Shown: positions 41,204 to 50,415, numbered from the stretch's first letter. The stretch: DNA of 64,000 nucleotides from Tateyamaria omphalii (GCF_019802125.1 NZ_JAHVHT010000002.1:1-64000), one strand, 5' to 3'. Numbers and translations are program-made. Notes: generated by a model not told the origin, from the letters alone.

Positions 41204-41961
41204 CGCGACACCTCCTCCGACGGAGGCAGCGGACGGGCGCGATAGGTCGCGCGTTTCCACCACAATTTCAGTGCCTGCCAGTGGATCAACGCCAGCACCC
41301 GGCGCGAGCCCAGCGGGCGGCGCAGAGCGGCCCGCAGGATCGCGCGGTTGGTAAGAGGGCAACGGCGCCCCGTGAGTGTGGCAATCAACCCGCCCTCACC
41401 GTCGCGGGAATAGTCGATCCAGACGCCAATCCGGTCATCGCGAATGTCGAAACGAAATTCATATCCGCCTTCAATGGGTTGGAAGGGCGAGACATGGAAG
41501 ATCTTGGTCGCGCGCAGCCGATCTTCGGCAGCTATGGGGCGCAGGTCCGGGTGGTTCACAAGATAGCTGTGCCGGTCGCCAAAAGTGTTTGTCACCTCGG
41601 CAATGACCGCGATCATCTCCTCATCGGCACGGCGGCACAGCCAGAAGCTGACGGGGTTGAACACGTGGCCCAGAACCTTGGGCTGCGCGAGTAACTCAAT
41701 CCGGGCGACGCCCGTGATCTGATGCGCCTGCAGCACCTCTCGCACCCACGCGGCTCCACGACCGGCCTTGGGCGCGCCGCCGTGATCCACGTCATCCAGC
41801 GCCATCAACCCACGCTTGTTGCGCCCGAACAGGCCCGGCAGACGCAGCTCAGCCTCGGCATCGAGCAGCATGTAATCGACCGTGTAGCGAAAGGCATTGT
41901 CGATGGCCCCCTTCCGCCCGTGAAAGGTCACACCCGCGATATGATCAACGGTTGCACTCAT
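41200..41961 (-). CDS. DUF1365 family protein
   Basis: 253 residues (MSATVDHIAGVTFHGRKGAIDNAFRYTVDYMLLD). Conserved DUF1365 stretches: LLAQPKVLGHVFNPVSFWLCRRADEEM and KIFHVSPFQPIEGGYEFRFD (in part). It overlaps both neighbours by 4 nt. In bacteria this family almost always pairs with the FAD-dependent amine-oxidase-like gene found here and with a cyclopropane synthase; the latter is missing in this cluster. Probably acts on membrane lipid acyl chains (inference). Confidence 0.9.
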   Translation of the reverse strand: MSATVDHIAGVTFHGRKGAIDNAFRYTVDYMLLDAEAELRLPGLFGRNKRGLMALDDVDHGGAPKAGRGAAWVREVLQAHQITGVARIELLAQPKVLGHVFNPVSFWLCRRADEEMIAVIAEVTNTFGDRHSYLVNHPDLRPIAAEDRLRATKIFHVSPFQPIEGGYEFRFDIRDDRIGVWIDYSRDGEGGLIATLTGRRCPLTNRAILRAALRRPLGSRRVLALIHWQALKLWWKRATYRARPLPPSEEVSR

Positions 41962-43259
41962 TCCGCGGCCACCTGCAATTGCGGGGTGCGCAGCAGGGCG
42001 CGGGCGACGTCAAGGCCGGAGGAGAGCCCATCCTCGTGGAACCCGTGCCGCATCCAGGCCCCGCAGTACCACGTGTTGTTCGACCCGTTCATCGCCCGCA
42101 CCTGCTCCTGCGCCGCCAGCGCCGCGAGGTCATAGACCGGATGGCGCAGCACGGTCTGGTCATAGATCATCTCTTCGCGGATCGTACGCTTGGTGTTCAG
42201 CGTGACGAAATGAATGTCGTCCATCGGGATAGGCTGCAGCGAGTTGATCCAATAGGTCAGGTCGATGCGGTCGGACTGGACGCCCTTGTCCTCGGTATAG
42301 ACCCAGCTGGACCAGACCTGCCGATGCTCGGGCATGATGGCCGCGTCACGGTGCAAGACGACGTCGTTGGGCTGGTACTTCACGGCGCCGAGTGCTGCCT
42401 GCTCCGCCTCAGTCGGGTCGGCCAGCAGCTTGAGGCTGTCGTCGGAATGGGTGGCAAAGACGACCTCGTCGAACATCTCCCATTCGCCGCCCCACGCCTT
42501 GACCTGCGCGCCGCCCGCTGTCCGACGGACGGATTGCACCGGCGCGCCAAGCCTGATGTCCACGCCATTGCCTAGCATCGCCGCTTCGATCCGGCGCACA
42601 TATTCAACCGAACCGCCGTTGACCGTGTACCATTGGTGCTGGCCCGTATGGTTGAGCAGCGCGTGGTTCTCGAAAAACTGGATCATCGCGTGGGCCGGAA
42701 AATCCATGATCTTCTCGGTCGGCGTGGACCAAATCGCACCGCTGAGCGGCAGCAGATAGAAATCGCGGAACCAGTCACCTGTGCCCATCACGTCCAGAAA
42801 CTGCGCAATGGTACGAGAGCGATCTTCATTCGCGACGCGCAGGGCATGCTTGTTGAAGCGGAAGATGTCGCGGACCATGCCCAGAAACTTCGGGTTCAAC
42901 GCATTGCGCCGCTGAGCAAAGAGGGCGTCGAGGCTGGCCAAACCATATTCCAGCCGCCCGCCGTCAATGGACGCACCGAAGCTCATGTTCGATTTGACAA
43001 CCGGCACGTCCAGCTCAGCAAACAGTTCCGCCATGTTTGGATAGTTGGCGTAGTTGAACACCAGAAAGCCGGTATCTACTGGCTGATCGCCCCGCTTGCC
43101 CGCCATAATCGTGCGGGCGTGGCCGCCCAGGCGCGGTTCGGCCTCGAACAACGTGACGCGATGGTCGGACGCCAGCGCATGGGCTGCACCCATGCCGGAA
43201 ATGCCGCCGCCGATCACGGCAATGCGCTTCGGAGCAGTCGTAGCAGATTCAAATGGCAT
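41958..43259 (-). CDS. FAD-dependent amine-oxidase-like oxidoreductase of the RpoE-linked operon
   Basis: 433 residues. Dinucleotide-binding GGGISGMGAAHAL near the N-terminus, then LFEAEPRLGGHARTI, and the C-terminal WYCGAWMRHGFHEDGLSSGLDVAR typical of the NAD(P)-binding amine-oxidase family. In R. sphaeroides a homologous operon is controlled by RpoE and I recall members of the set being tied to furan/modified fatty acids. First gene of its operon; divergent from rpoE. No clear Shine-Dalgarno before the ATG. Confidence 0.9.
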   Translation of the reverse strand: MPFESATTAPKRIAVIGGGISGMGAAHALASDHRVTLFEAEPRLGGHARTIMAGKRGDQPVDTGFLVFNYANYPNMAELFAELDVPVVKSNMSFGASIDGGRLEYGLASLDALFAQRRNALNPKFLGMVRDIFRFNKHALRVANEDRSRTIAQFLDVMGTGDWFRDFYLLPLSGAIWSTPTEKIMDFPAHAMIQFFENHALLNHTGQHQWYTVNGGSVEYVRRIEAAMLGNGVDIRLGAPVQSVRRTAGGAQVKAWGGEWEMFDEVVFATHSDDSLKLLADPTEAEQAALGAVKYQPNDVVLHRDAAIMPEHRQVWSSWVYTEDKGVQSDRIDLTYWINSLQPIPMDDIHFVTLNTKRTIREEMIYDQTVLRHPVYDLAALAAQEQVRAMNGSNNTWYCGAWMRHGFHEDGLSSGLDVARALLRTPQLQVAAE

Positions 43260-43347
43260 AAGTTGTAGTGTCCCGTGCGTCTTTAGGTTTGCTTTTGTTT
43301 ACGCAGGGATGGCGCAACCGGATGCACAAAAACCAGACATTTATTTT

Positions 43348-43377
43348 TGATCCGAATGCTCTCGTGTCGCGTAGACG
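43348..43377 (+). promoter_or_regulatory. Candidate RpoE-dependent promoter of rpoE-chrR
   Basis: TGATCC (43348-43353), 18 bases, then TAGACG (43372-43377). TGATCC is the -35 element I recall for the R. sphaeroides singlet-oxygen sigma factor. It would make rpoE autoregulated. No equally good match was found for the divergent operon. Confidence 0.45.
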
Positions 43378-43465
43378 GTTCATGTTTGCGGGTTTAGACA
43401 CGTCTGAAACAGATGCGCAGCCAGCCGTCGGAATGTTTCCGGGGGCGGCGACAGGACCGGCACTC

Positions 43466-44014
43466 ATGAAAGACAGCGACGGAAAACGGATGCAGTGGGT
43501 CGACCACATGATCCGGATCCGGGATCATCAGGACCAGGCGGCCTTTGCGGCGCTGTTCGGTCACTTTGCCCCGCGGGTCAAAGGATTCCTGATGAAATCC
43601 GGCGCAGATGCGTCGCTGGCCGAAGAAGTCGCGCAGGAGGTCATGGCCACCTGCTGGCACAAGGCAAACATGTTCGATCCCGCGCGGGCATCGGTGGCGA
43701 CCTGGATCTTCACCATCGCGCGGAACCGAAAGATTGACGTGCTGCGCAAGCAGCGCCGCCCTGAGCCCGAAGATCTGGCATGGGGCCCCGAAGAAGAACC
43801 TGATCAGGCCGATGTGATGGCCCTGCAACAGGAAAGCGAACAGTTGGGCCGGGCGATTGCCGAATTGCCTCCAGCCCAGCGGGAACTGATACAAAAGGCG
43901 TATTTCGGGGACCTGTCCCATAGCGAAATCGCCGATCAAACCGGTCTGCCCCTGGGCACGATCAAATCAAGGATTAGGTTGGCGCTGGAGCGATTGCGCC
44001 ACGCGATGAAGTGA
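43466..44014 (+). CDS. rpoE: RNA polymerase ECF sigma factor, RpoE/ECF11 type
   Basis: 182 residues from ATG 43466 (MKDSDGKRMQWVDHMIRIRDHQD); ATGs at 43381 and 43490 are alternatives and the frame is open to 43268. Region 2 (AAFAALFGHFAPRVKGFLMKSGADASLAEEVAQEVMATCWHKA) and region 4 (LSHSEIADQTGLPLGTIKSRIRLALERLRHAM) are complete. Followed immediately by chrR (GTGA overlap or 5-nt gap depending on chrR start). Expected to direct the singlet-oxygen response when released from ChrR. Confidence 0.93.
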   Translation: MKDSDGKRMQWVDHMIRIRDHQDQAAFAALFGHFAPRVKGFLMKSGADASLAEEVAQEVMATCWHKANMFDPARASVATWIFTIARNRKIDVLRKQRRPEPEDLAWGPEEEPDQADVMALQQESEQLGRAIAELPPAQRELIQKAYFGDLSHSEIADQTGLPLGTIKSRIRLALERLRHAMK

Positions 44015-44019
44015 CGGAT

Positions 44020-44676
44020 ATGGAACAGAAGATCACACATCACCTGACGGATGACATCCTGATGGCCTATGCAGCCGGGACGCTGCCCGAGGCCTTCAAC
44101 CTGATGGTCGCGACGCATGTTTCCCTCTGCGACGAGTGCCGCGCGGTTGTTGAAAGCTACGACGCTCTCGGGGGCGAGGTGTTGGACCAGGCACCTGGCA
44201 ACGACATTGCCCTGACACCGGGCAGCTTTGCCGCGACAATGGCACTGATTGCCGGTGGCACCCCGGACGAGATACGCACACCACGGATGCGCGATGCCGT
44301 CCTTCCGCAACCGTTGCTCGATTACGTGGGCGGCGGCTTCGACAATGTGAAGTGGCGGTCGGTTGGCATGGGCGTGAAGCAGGCCATACTGCCCACATCC
44401 AAGGATGCGTCGGCCCGCTTGCTTTACATCCCTGCTGGCGCTGCAATGCCTGATCACGGGCACAACGGCATCGAAATGACGATGGTGTTGCAGGGTGCGT
44501 TTCAGGACGAGGACGACTACTTCGCGCGCGGCGATGTCGAAGTAGCCGACAGCGATATGCATCACACGCCGGTGGCAGACATTCACGAGGATTGCATTTG
44601 TCTCGCAGTGACTGACGCCCCTCTGCGCTTCCAGGGCCTGCTGCCCAAGATTGCACAGCGCTTCGCTCGTATCTGA
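44020..44676 (+). CDS. chrR: ChrR-type zinc anti-sigma factor
   Basis: 218 residues from ATG 44020 (MEQKITHHLTDDILMAY); GTG 44011, overlapping the rpoE stop, is possible. The N-terminal zinc anti-sigma domain has H7/H8 plus H33-x3-C37-x2-C40 (ATHVSLCDEC), as in R. sphaeroides ChrR. The C-terminal half is a cupin with PDHGHNGIEMTMVLQG and a second His pair, needed in that organism for response to singlet oxygen. It holds RpoE inactive in the cytoplasm until the signal. Confidence 0.94.
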   Translation: MEQKITHHLTDDILMAYAAGTLPEAFNLMVATHVSLCDECRAVVESYDALGGEVLDQAPGNDIALTPGSFAATMALIAGGTPDEIRTPRMRDAVLPQPLLDYVGGGFDNVKWRSVGMGVKQAILPTSKDASARLLYIPAGAAMPDHGHNGIEMTMVLQGAFQDEDDYFARGDVEVADSDMHHTPVADIHEDCICLAVTDAPLRFQGLLPKIAQRFARI

Positions 44677-44683
44677 CCGGTTT

Positions 44684-44706
44684 GGGCGGAGGACACCTCC
44701 GCCTTA
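44684..44706. repeat. Dispersed palindromic repeat, family C
   Basis: Core GGCGGAGGACACCTCCGCC then TTA, 8 nt after the chrR stop. Copies at 15397 and 49081. Could act as transcript-end hairpin between convergent chrR and cyclase genes. Confidence 0.8.
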
Positions 44707-44727
44707 TCTCACCCTACCCGAACGCAC

Positions 44728-45984
44728 TCACGCCATCCGATCCGGCGCCTTGTTCAGCCCCCATGCAGAGATAGGTTGCTGACGACCGGGCAAGGCCAGT
44801 GACGGGAAGTGCTGCCAATCCGACTGCCGCACATCAAGCGCCTGCATCACGTCCTCGGAGACGAGCAGCGACACGCCTTCAACCTTGGTGGCAGCTTCGA
44901 GCCGGGCCGCCACGTTCACCGTGTCGCCCAAAACAGTGTATTCCAGCCGCCCCTGCCCACCGACAACGCCTGCAAACACCTCACCCAGATGGATGCCGAT
45001 ACCCAGGCGCACATCCTGGACACCGCCCAGAACTTCGCGGGCAAAAGCAACGGCACAGGTTGCAGCGTCGCTGTGCCGGTCATCAAACACCACCATCGCA
45101 CCATCACCCACGAACTTGTCGACAATGCCCCCGGTCTCGTCCGCTGCCTTGGAAATGCTTGCGCGGTAGCGCGCGAGGAAGGCGGAGAGGTCCGCCGGAG
45201 ACAATGTCTCGGCCCGCGCGGTGAAGCCACGGATGTCGACAAACACGACGGCCATACGCTGCTGTTGGCCCTCGCGCATCGCATCGAGCCCGCGGGTCGC
45301 CAGTTGTCCATCAAGCTCCGCAGGCAGGAAGCGGGTCAACTGACCGCGCGCCTCTGCTTCGTCAATGGACCGGCGCAAGAGCGCGCGGATCCGCATGGAG
45401 GCAGTGACCAGCACGCCAGCCGCAAGCGCGATCATGACGATACGAACAAGATTTGGGGGCCACCCGAACAGGAAGATCAACCCGGCACGCGCTTCCGCCT
45501 CTGTCGCGAGAAACGGGATCGTCAGGATGGCAACAAAGCCAACGATAAGCACGACAGACATGCATGCCAGAAGCGGAGGGTTGAAGCGGAGCGCACCGCA
45601 AGCCAGTACGACAGGGACCAGCCATATGGTTGGAAAGGCGGCAATGAACTGCCCCGAAAGCCCCATGTTCGACAGGCTCAACCATGTTCCGAGCAATACA
45701 AAAACGCAGTCGATCAGCGCGGAAGGCCATGCCATCCAGGCACGAAACCGGCCAGCACCGATCAAGACGATGATACCCAGCCCAAGCCCGAAATAGCTGA
45801 GCATGGTCATGGCGGCGTAGATCAGCTGCAGCTCCAGGACCCTGGAGTCGGGCAGACCCGTGAACCAGACGGTAACGAATAGAACAACGGCCAACGATGA
45901 CGAAATGATCAGGCGCAGGATACCGATGAACCACTCGGCCTGCGCCTCGGCCTCGAAAAAGATACGCTGTGCCTGAGGGGTCAT
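44728..45984 (-). CDS. Membrane adenylate/guanylate cyclase (class III)
   Basis: 418 residues. An N-terminal domain with about six transmembrane helices (residues 20-190) is followed by a class III catalytic domain: metal/substrate Asp in VVFVDIRGFTARAE, FVGDGAMVVFDD, and YTVLGDTVNVAARLE. It would make cAMP (or cGMP) in the cytoplasm in response to a membrane signal. Overlaps the rmuC stop by 4 nt, so it is last in the mutL-rmuC-cyclase unit. Confidence 0.92.
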   Translation of the reverse strand: MTPQAQRIFFEAEAQAEWFIGILRLIISSSLAVVLFVTVWFTGLPDSRVLELQLIYAAMTMLSYFGLGLGIIVLIGAGRFRAWMAWPSALIDCVFVLLGTWLSLSNMGLSGQFIAAFPTIWLVPVVLACGALRFNPPLLACMSVVLIVGFVAILTIPFLATEAEARAGLIFLFGWPPNLVRIVMIALAAGVLVTASMRIRALLRRSIDEAEARGQLTRFLPAELDGQLATRGLDAMREGQQQRMAVVFVDIRGFTARAETLSPADLSAFLARYRASISKAADETGGIVDKFVGDGAMVVFDDRHSDAATCAVAFAREVLGGVQDVRLGIGIHLGEVFAGVVGGQGRLEYTVLGDTVNVAARLEAATKVEGVSLLVSEDVMQALDVRQSDWQHFPSLALPGRQQPISAWGLNKAPDRMA

Positions 45985-47219
45985 TCCGCTGCCGGTGGTC
46001 GATTGTCCAGCGCCAGCGCACCCTGATCCTGCAATTCTTCGAAGTCGAAATTGTCGAGCTTGCCCGCCCGCTTGCCCGCCCGTTCGGCGGCGGTGGTGAT
46101 CCCTTCGACATCGCGGCGGGCCTGGTCGAAATGCGTTTCCAGCTTGCCCGCCCGTTCGACCACCAGTTCCACGTCGCGGTGCAGGTTGCGCAGCATCTTG
46201 CGGATCTCGCCCGCCTGCTCGCGCATCCGCGCATCCTTGAGGATTGCGCGCATCGTGTTCAGTGTCGCCATGCAGGTGGTCGGGGACACGATCCAGACCC
46301 GTTTGTCGAAGCCCTCGCGCACCAGGTCGGGGAAGTTCGCGTGCAGTTCGGCATAGACGGCCTCGGACGGCAGGAACATCAGAGCGCCGTCTGCAGTCTC
46401 GCCCTCGATGATGTACTTCTTGGAAATATCGGTGATGTGCTTCTTCACCGCCGTCTTCATCATGGCGACGGCCTGCTTCAATTCGTGATCCGCCTCAGCC
46501 CGGCGCAGCGCCTCATAGGCTTCCAGCGGAAATTTCGAGTCGATCACGATCGGCCCGGGCGGGTTCGGCAGATGCACCATGCAATCCGCCCGCGTTCCAT
46601 TCGACAGCGTCGGCTGCCACGCATAACTATCGCTGGGCAGCGCCTTGCCCACGATGTCTCGCAACTGGATCTCCCCAAAGGCCCCCCGCGTCTGCTTGTT
46701 CGACAGGATGTCCTGCAGCTTCAACACATCGCCTGACAGGTTGGTGATGTTGTCCTGCGCCTTGTCGATGGCTGCCAGCCGTTCCTGCAACTGCGTCAGA
46801 CTGGTTGTCGTCTGCTTTGAGGAGCCATGCAGGGTTTCCTTCATCCGCTCCTGCATCTCGGTCAGGGCGCGGTTCTGGTGCATCGCATTGTCGTTGAGCC
46901 GATCCTGCATCTGCTGCTGGACAGAGGCGAGCCGCATCTCAACCGTCTGCGCCAACTGCGCCTGACCATTCGTCGCCGTATCCGACACGGTCTGGATCGA
47001 GGCGCGCAATCCCTCCTGCCCCTGTGCCAGACCCTGCACGTGCTGGCCCAGATAGCCCAATTGCTGCGCAAGTGGCTCAGCAGCCCGCGCTGACCGACCC
47101 GCCGCGCGCAACGCCATGATCAGCAGAACCACGATCAAGCACAGGACCGCGGCCCCGATCAGGGCCACCATCACCAGCGGGTCGCTGGTGTCGAGGGGTG
47201 TTTCGCCAATCTGGATCAT
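45981..47219 (-). CDS. rmuC: DNA recombination protein RmuC
   Basis: 412 residues from ATG 47219 (MIQIGETPLDTSDPLVM), overlapping the mutL stop by 4 nt; the longer frame runs into mutL. One N-terminal transmembrane helix (about 17-37), a long coiled coil (about 50-170), then the RmuC nuclease-like core with SNKQTRGAFGEIQLRDIV, VIDSKFPLEAYEAL and DGALMFLPSEAVYAEL. RmuC limits DNA inversion/rearrangement in E. coli; coupling with mutL supports a genome-stability role. Confidence 0.92.
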   Translation of the reverse strand: MIQIGETPLDTSDPLVMVALIGAAVLCLIVVLLIMALRAAGRSARAAEPLAQQLGYLGQHVQGLAQGQEGLRASIQTVSDTATNGQAQLAQTVEMRLASVQQQMQDRLNDNAMHQNRALTEMQERMKETLHGSSKQTTTSLTQLQERLAAIDKAQDNITNLSGDVLKLQDILSNKQTRGAFGEIQLRDIVGKALPSDSYAWQPTLSNGTRADCMVHLPNPPGPIVIDSKFPLEAYEALRRAEADHELKQAVAMMKTAVKKHITDISKKYIIEGETADGALMFLPSEAVYAELHANFPDLVREGFDKRVWIVSPTTCMATLNTMRAILKDARMREQAGEIRKMLRNLHRDVELVVERAGKLETHFDQARRDVEGITTAAERAGKRAGKLDNFDFEELQDQGALALDNRPPAAE

Positions 47220-49033
47220 GTGCGCCCGAACAGCCGTTCGATGTCGGCCAGTTTCAACTCCACATAGGTGGGCCGCCCGTGGTTGCATTGGCCGGAATGC
47301 GGCGTCGCTTCCATCTCGCGCAGAAGGGCATTCATTTCCTCGGCGTGCATACGACGGCCCGAGCGGATGGAGCCGTGACACGCCACGCGGGACAAGATCG
47401 CCTCGACTTTCGCCTGTACGGACTGGGACGACCCCAGATCGGCCAATTCGTCCAGAATGTCATGGATCATTGCCTTGGCATCAACCTCGCCGAGGATCGC
47501 CGGGGTTTCGCGCACGGCAATCGCGTCTCCGCCAAAGGCTTCTATGCCAAGACCAAAACGCGCCAGATCATCAGAAATCTCAAGCAGGCGCGCGCAATCA
47601 CCCGCCGACAGGCTGACAATCTCGGGGATCAGCAAGGCTTGCGCCGCCACGCCGTTCTCGGCCATCTGGCGTTTCAGCTTCTCATACACCAGCCGCTCAT
47701 GCGCTGCGTGCTGATCGACGATGACCATGCCCGTGGCGGTCTGGGCAACGATGTAATTCTCGTGCACCTGTCCGCGCGCGACACCAAGCGGCAGGTCAGT
47801 CGAGGCCTCTTCGCTGTTGCTCATCGGCTGTGGTGTCTCAACCACCTGCGCGCTGAAGTCCTGCGCCATCTCGGCAAAGCCGGTATCGATGGGCGCGCGC
47901 GGCCCAAGGCTGGGCCGGTCCATCTGGTAGACGCGCGGCTCTGTCGGTTCCGGGCGCATCGCGCCCAGCGTGGCACCCGCCACGGTGGTTGACGCCCGGT
48001 GTCCCGCTTCGGCCAAAGCGTGGCGCAGGCCCGATACGATCAGCCCACGCGCCACACCGGGATCACGGAACCGCACCTCGGACTTGGCCGGATGCACGTT
48101 CACATCCACAAGCTGCGGATCGCAATCCACGAACAGCGCTGCCGCCGGGTGCCGATCACGGCTGAGGAAGTCGAAATAGGCCGCGCGCAGGGCACCGGTC
48201 AACAGCTTGTCCTTCACCGGGCGGCCATTCACGTACAGAAATTGCGCCACCGCCGCGCCGCGTGAATAGGTCGGCAAGGCCGCAAACCCGGTCAAGTGCA
48301 GGCCATCACGCTCGGCATCGATGGCAATGGCGTTGTCGGTGAAATCGCCACCCAGAACATCGCGCAACCGCCCCTTGAGGGCGGCGACCACATCCCCGCT
48401 CTGCGCCTCGGCCCTGAACACCGTACGGGGATCATTGGAAACGTCACGCAGTTCGAAGCGGATGAAAGGTTCGGCCATGGCAAGGCGTTTGACCACATCC
48501 GTTATGGCCTGAGCCTCGGCCCGGTCGGTGCGCAGGAATTTCAAGCGCGCGGGCGTGGCATAGAACAGGTCTCTCAGCGTGATTACGGTGCCGCTGTTCA
48601 ACGCAGCAGGTTTCACAGCACCTATCTCGCCCCCTGCCACACTGATTTCCGCCGCACCCTCACCCGGCACACGACTGGTGATGGTCAAGCGGCCCACGGC
48701 ACCAAGACTTGGCAGCGCCTCGCCCCGAAACCCGAAAGTGTGGATGTTCAGCAGATCACTGCCGTCGATCTTGGACGTTGCGTGGCGGCTCAAGGCCAGC
48801 GGTAGGTCGTCCGCCGAGATACCGCAGCCATCATCGGTGACCCGGATCAGGGTCTTGCCGCCGTCCGCCACATCAATAGAAATACGCTTGGCGCCCGCAT
48901 CAATCGCGTTCTCGACCAGTTCCTTGACGGCGGAGGCCGGGCGTTCCACCACTTCGCCTGCCGCGATGCGATTGATCGCGGCATCGTCCAACTGTCGGAT
49001 AACAGGACGTATATTGGGGGCGTGGGAGTTCAT
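47216..49033 (-). CDS. mutL: DNA mismatch repair protein MutL
   Basis: 605 residues. GHKL ATPase N-domain (ELVENAIDAGAKRI, DDGCGI, HTFGFRGEALPSLGAVG), transducer region, linker (about 330-420), and C-terminal dimerisation domain with the endonuclease motif DQHAAHERLVYE and CNHGRPTYVELKL, so it is a nicking-type MutL, as expected where MutH is missing. No mutS is in the window. Confidence 0.96.
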   Translation of the reverse strand: MNSHAPNIRPVIRQLDDAAINRIAAGEVVERPASAVKELVENAIDAGAKRISIDVADGGKTLIRVTDDGCGISADDLPLALSRHATSKIDGSDLLNIHTFGFRGEALPSLGAVGRLTITSRVPGEGAAEISVAGGEIGAVKPAALNSGTVITLRDLFYATPARLKFLRTDRAEAQAITDVVKRLAMAEPFIRFELRDVSNDPRTVFRAEAQSGDVVAALKGRLRDVLGGDFTDNAIAIDAERDGLHLTGFAALPTYSRGAAVAQFLYVNGRPVKDKLLTGALRAAYFDFLSRDRHPAAALFVDCDPQLVDVNVHPAKSEVRFRDPGVARGLIVSGLRHALAEAGHRASTTVAGATLGAMRPEPTEPRVYQMDRPSLGPRAPIDTGFAEMAQDFSAQVVETPQPMSNSEEASTDLPLGVARGQVHENYIVAQTATGMVIVDQHAAHERLVYEKLKRQMAENGVAAQALLIPEIVSLSAGDCARLLEISDDLARFGLGIEAFGGDAIAVRETPAILGEVDAKAMIHDILDELADLGSSQSVQAKVEAILSRVACHGSIRSGRRMHAEEMNALLREMEATPHSGQCNHGRPTYVELKLADIERLFGRT

Positions 49034-49080
49034 GCCACAAGACTTAGCATGAAGGGCTGCGATTCGACCATGCCGAGTTT

Positions 49081-49103
49081 GGCGGAGGTCACCTCCGCCT
49101 TAC
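49081..49103. repeat. Dispersed palindromic repeat, family C
   Basis: Core GGCGGAGGTCACCTCCGCC then TTAC. The TTA at 49100-49102 is the complement of the puuD stop codon TAA, so the repeat supplies the gene end. Copies at 15397 and 44684. Confidence 0.8.
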
Positions 49104-50308
49104 GATCCCGTCGCTGCCTTGTACCAGGCGACAATGGCCGCCCGCTCGTCCTCTTCCATGTAGCTCAGATTGGCGGGTGGCATCGCATGGGACACGCCAG
49201 ATTGCAGATAGACAGCACGTGCATGGCGCGTCAGATCAGCTTCCGTCTCCAGCGCGACACCCTTCGGCGCCCAATGCAAACCGGGCCAGACCGGCTCGGC
49301 TGCATGGCACATGGAACAGCGTCCCAGAACGATGTCATGCACGTCCGTGAACCCCTCGGCCTCGGCAAAGCGCGTGACGACAGCCGCTTCGCGTTGCTCG
49401 GATGGGGCCACAGACAACCATGCGATCAGGATGAACAGGATCACCGTCACACCCCACGTCCAATGCGGGTTCCCCTTGCGCGCGTGATGGGTATTGAACC
49501 AGTGCCGGATCGTGACGCCCATCAGGAAGACAAGGCTCGCGATCACCCAGTTCCATTCGGATGCAAAGGCCAGCGGGTAGTGGTTGCTGAGCATCAGGAA
49601 GATGACAGGCAAGGTCAGGTAGTTGTTGTGGGTCGACCGCTGCTTAGCAATCTTGCCATAGATCGCATCCGGCGTCCGCCCCGCCATTAGATCCGCGACC
49701 ACGATCTTCTGGTTTGGAATGATAATGAAGAATACGTTGCCCGACATGATTGTGGCCGTGAACGCCCCGAGGTGCAGCAGTGCCGCGCGCCCCGTAAACA
49801 CCTGCGCATAAAACCACGACATCGCGATGAGCACTGCGAAAAGCGCCACCATCAACCCCGTCTGATCCGCGTTCACAAACACCTTGCAGAGCGTGTTGTA
49901 GATGACCCAGCCCAGCGCCAGCGACGCCAGCGAAATCCCCACGGCCTGCCATGTGGCCAGATCCATCACGTTGGGATCAATCAGGTAGAACTCGGCGCCC
50001 AGGTAGTAGACCAGCACCAGCAAAATGAACCCGCTGATCCACGTCCAGTAGCTTTGCCATTTGTGCCAAATCAGCCCGTCCGGCATGCCTGCAGGCGCCA
50101 CGAGATACTTCTGGATGTGGTAGAACCCACCGCCATGAACCTGCCATTCCTCCCCATCCGCGCCGCTTTTCAGATTTCGGTCGCGGTGCAGGCCCAGATC
50201 CAGTGCGATGAAGTAGAATGACGACCCGATCCACGCGATGGCCGTGATCACATGCAGCCAGCGCACCGCAAATTCCAGCCACGCGCCCATGGCGGCGAAA
50301 TCATACAT
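49100..50308 (-). CDS. puuD: Urate hydroxylase PuuD (membrane protein with cytochrome c domain)
   Basis: 402 residues from ATG 50308 (MYDFAAMGAWLEFAVRWLHVITAIAW). About eight transmembrane helices form the DUF989-type urate-oxidising domain; the C-terminal extracytoplasmic part is a cytochrome c with CSMCH at about 331-335 and a likely Met ligand near 376 (SHAMPP). It oxidises urate to 5-hydroxyisourate, passing electrons to the respiratory chain instead of making H2O2. It works with uraH and puuE/uraD 10 kb away. cioAB lies directly upstream. Confidence 0.93.
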   Translation of the reverse strand: MYDFAAMGAWLEFAVRWLHVITAIAWIGSSFYFIALDLGLHRDRNLKSGADGEEWQVHGGGFYHIQKYLVAPAGMPDGLIWHKWQSYWTWISGFILLVLVYYLGAEFYLIDPNVMDLATWQAVGISLASLALGWVIYNTLCKVFVNADQTGLMVALFAVLIAMSWFYAQVFTGRAALLHLGAFTATIMSGNVFFIIIPNQKIVVADLMAGRTPDAIYGKIAKQRSTHNNYLTLPVIFLMLSNHYPLAFASEWNWVIASLVFLMGVTIRHWFNTHHARKGNPHWTWGVTVILFILIAWLSVAPSEQREAAVVTRFAEAEGFTDVHDIVLGRCSMCHAAEPVWPGLHWAPKGVALETEADLTRHARAVYLQSGVSHAMPPANLSYMEEDERAAIVAWYKAATGS

Positions 50309-50374
50309 GATGTTGGATCCCTTGCGTTCTGCGGCGCAGAATAGCAGCCTGCGCGCCAAGGGGAAGCGGGGATA

Positions 50375-50392
50375 GAGGGGACCAGCCCCCTC
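50375..50392. terminator. Hairpin after cioB
   Basis: GAGGGG / CCCCTC arms with a short loop, 48 nt past the cioB stop and next to a family A repeat; a probable transcript-end element. Confidence 0.5.
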
Positions 50393-50415
50393 GCGCTGAC
50401 GCGCTCACCCCCGTG

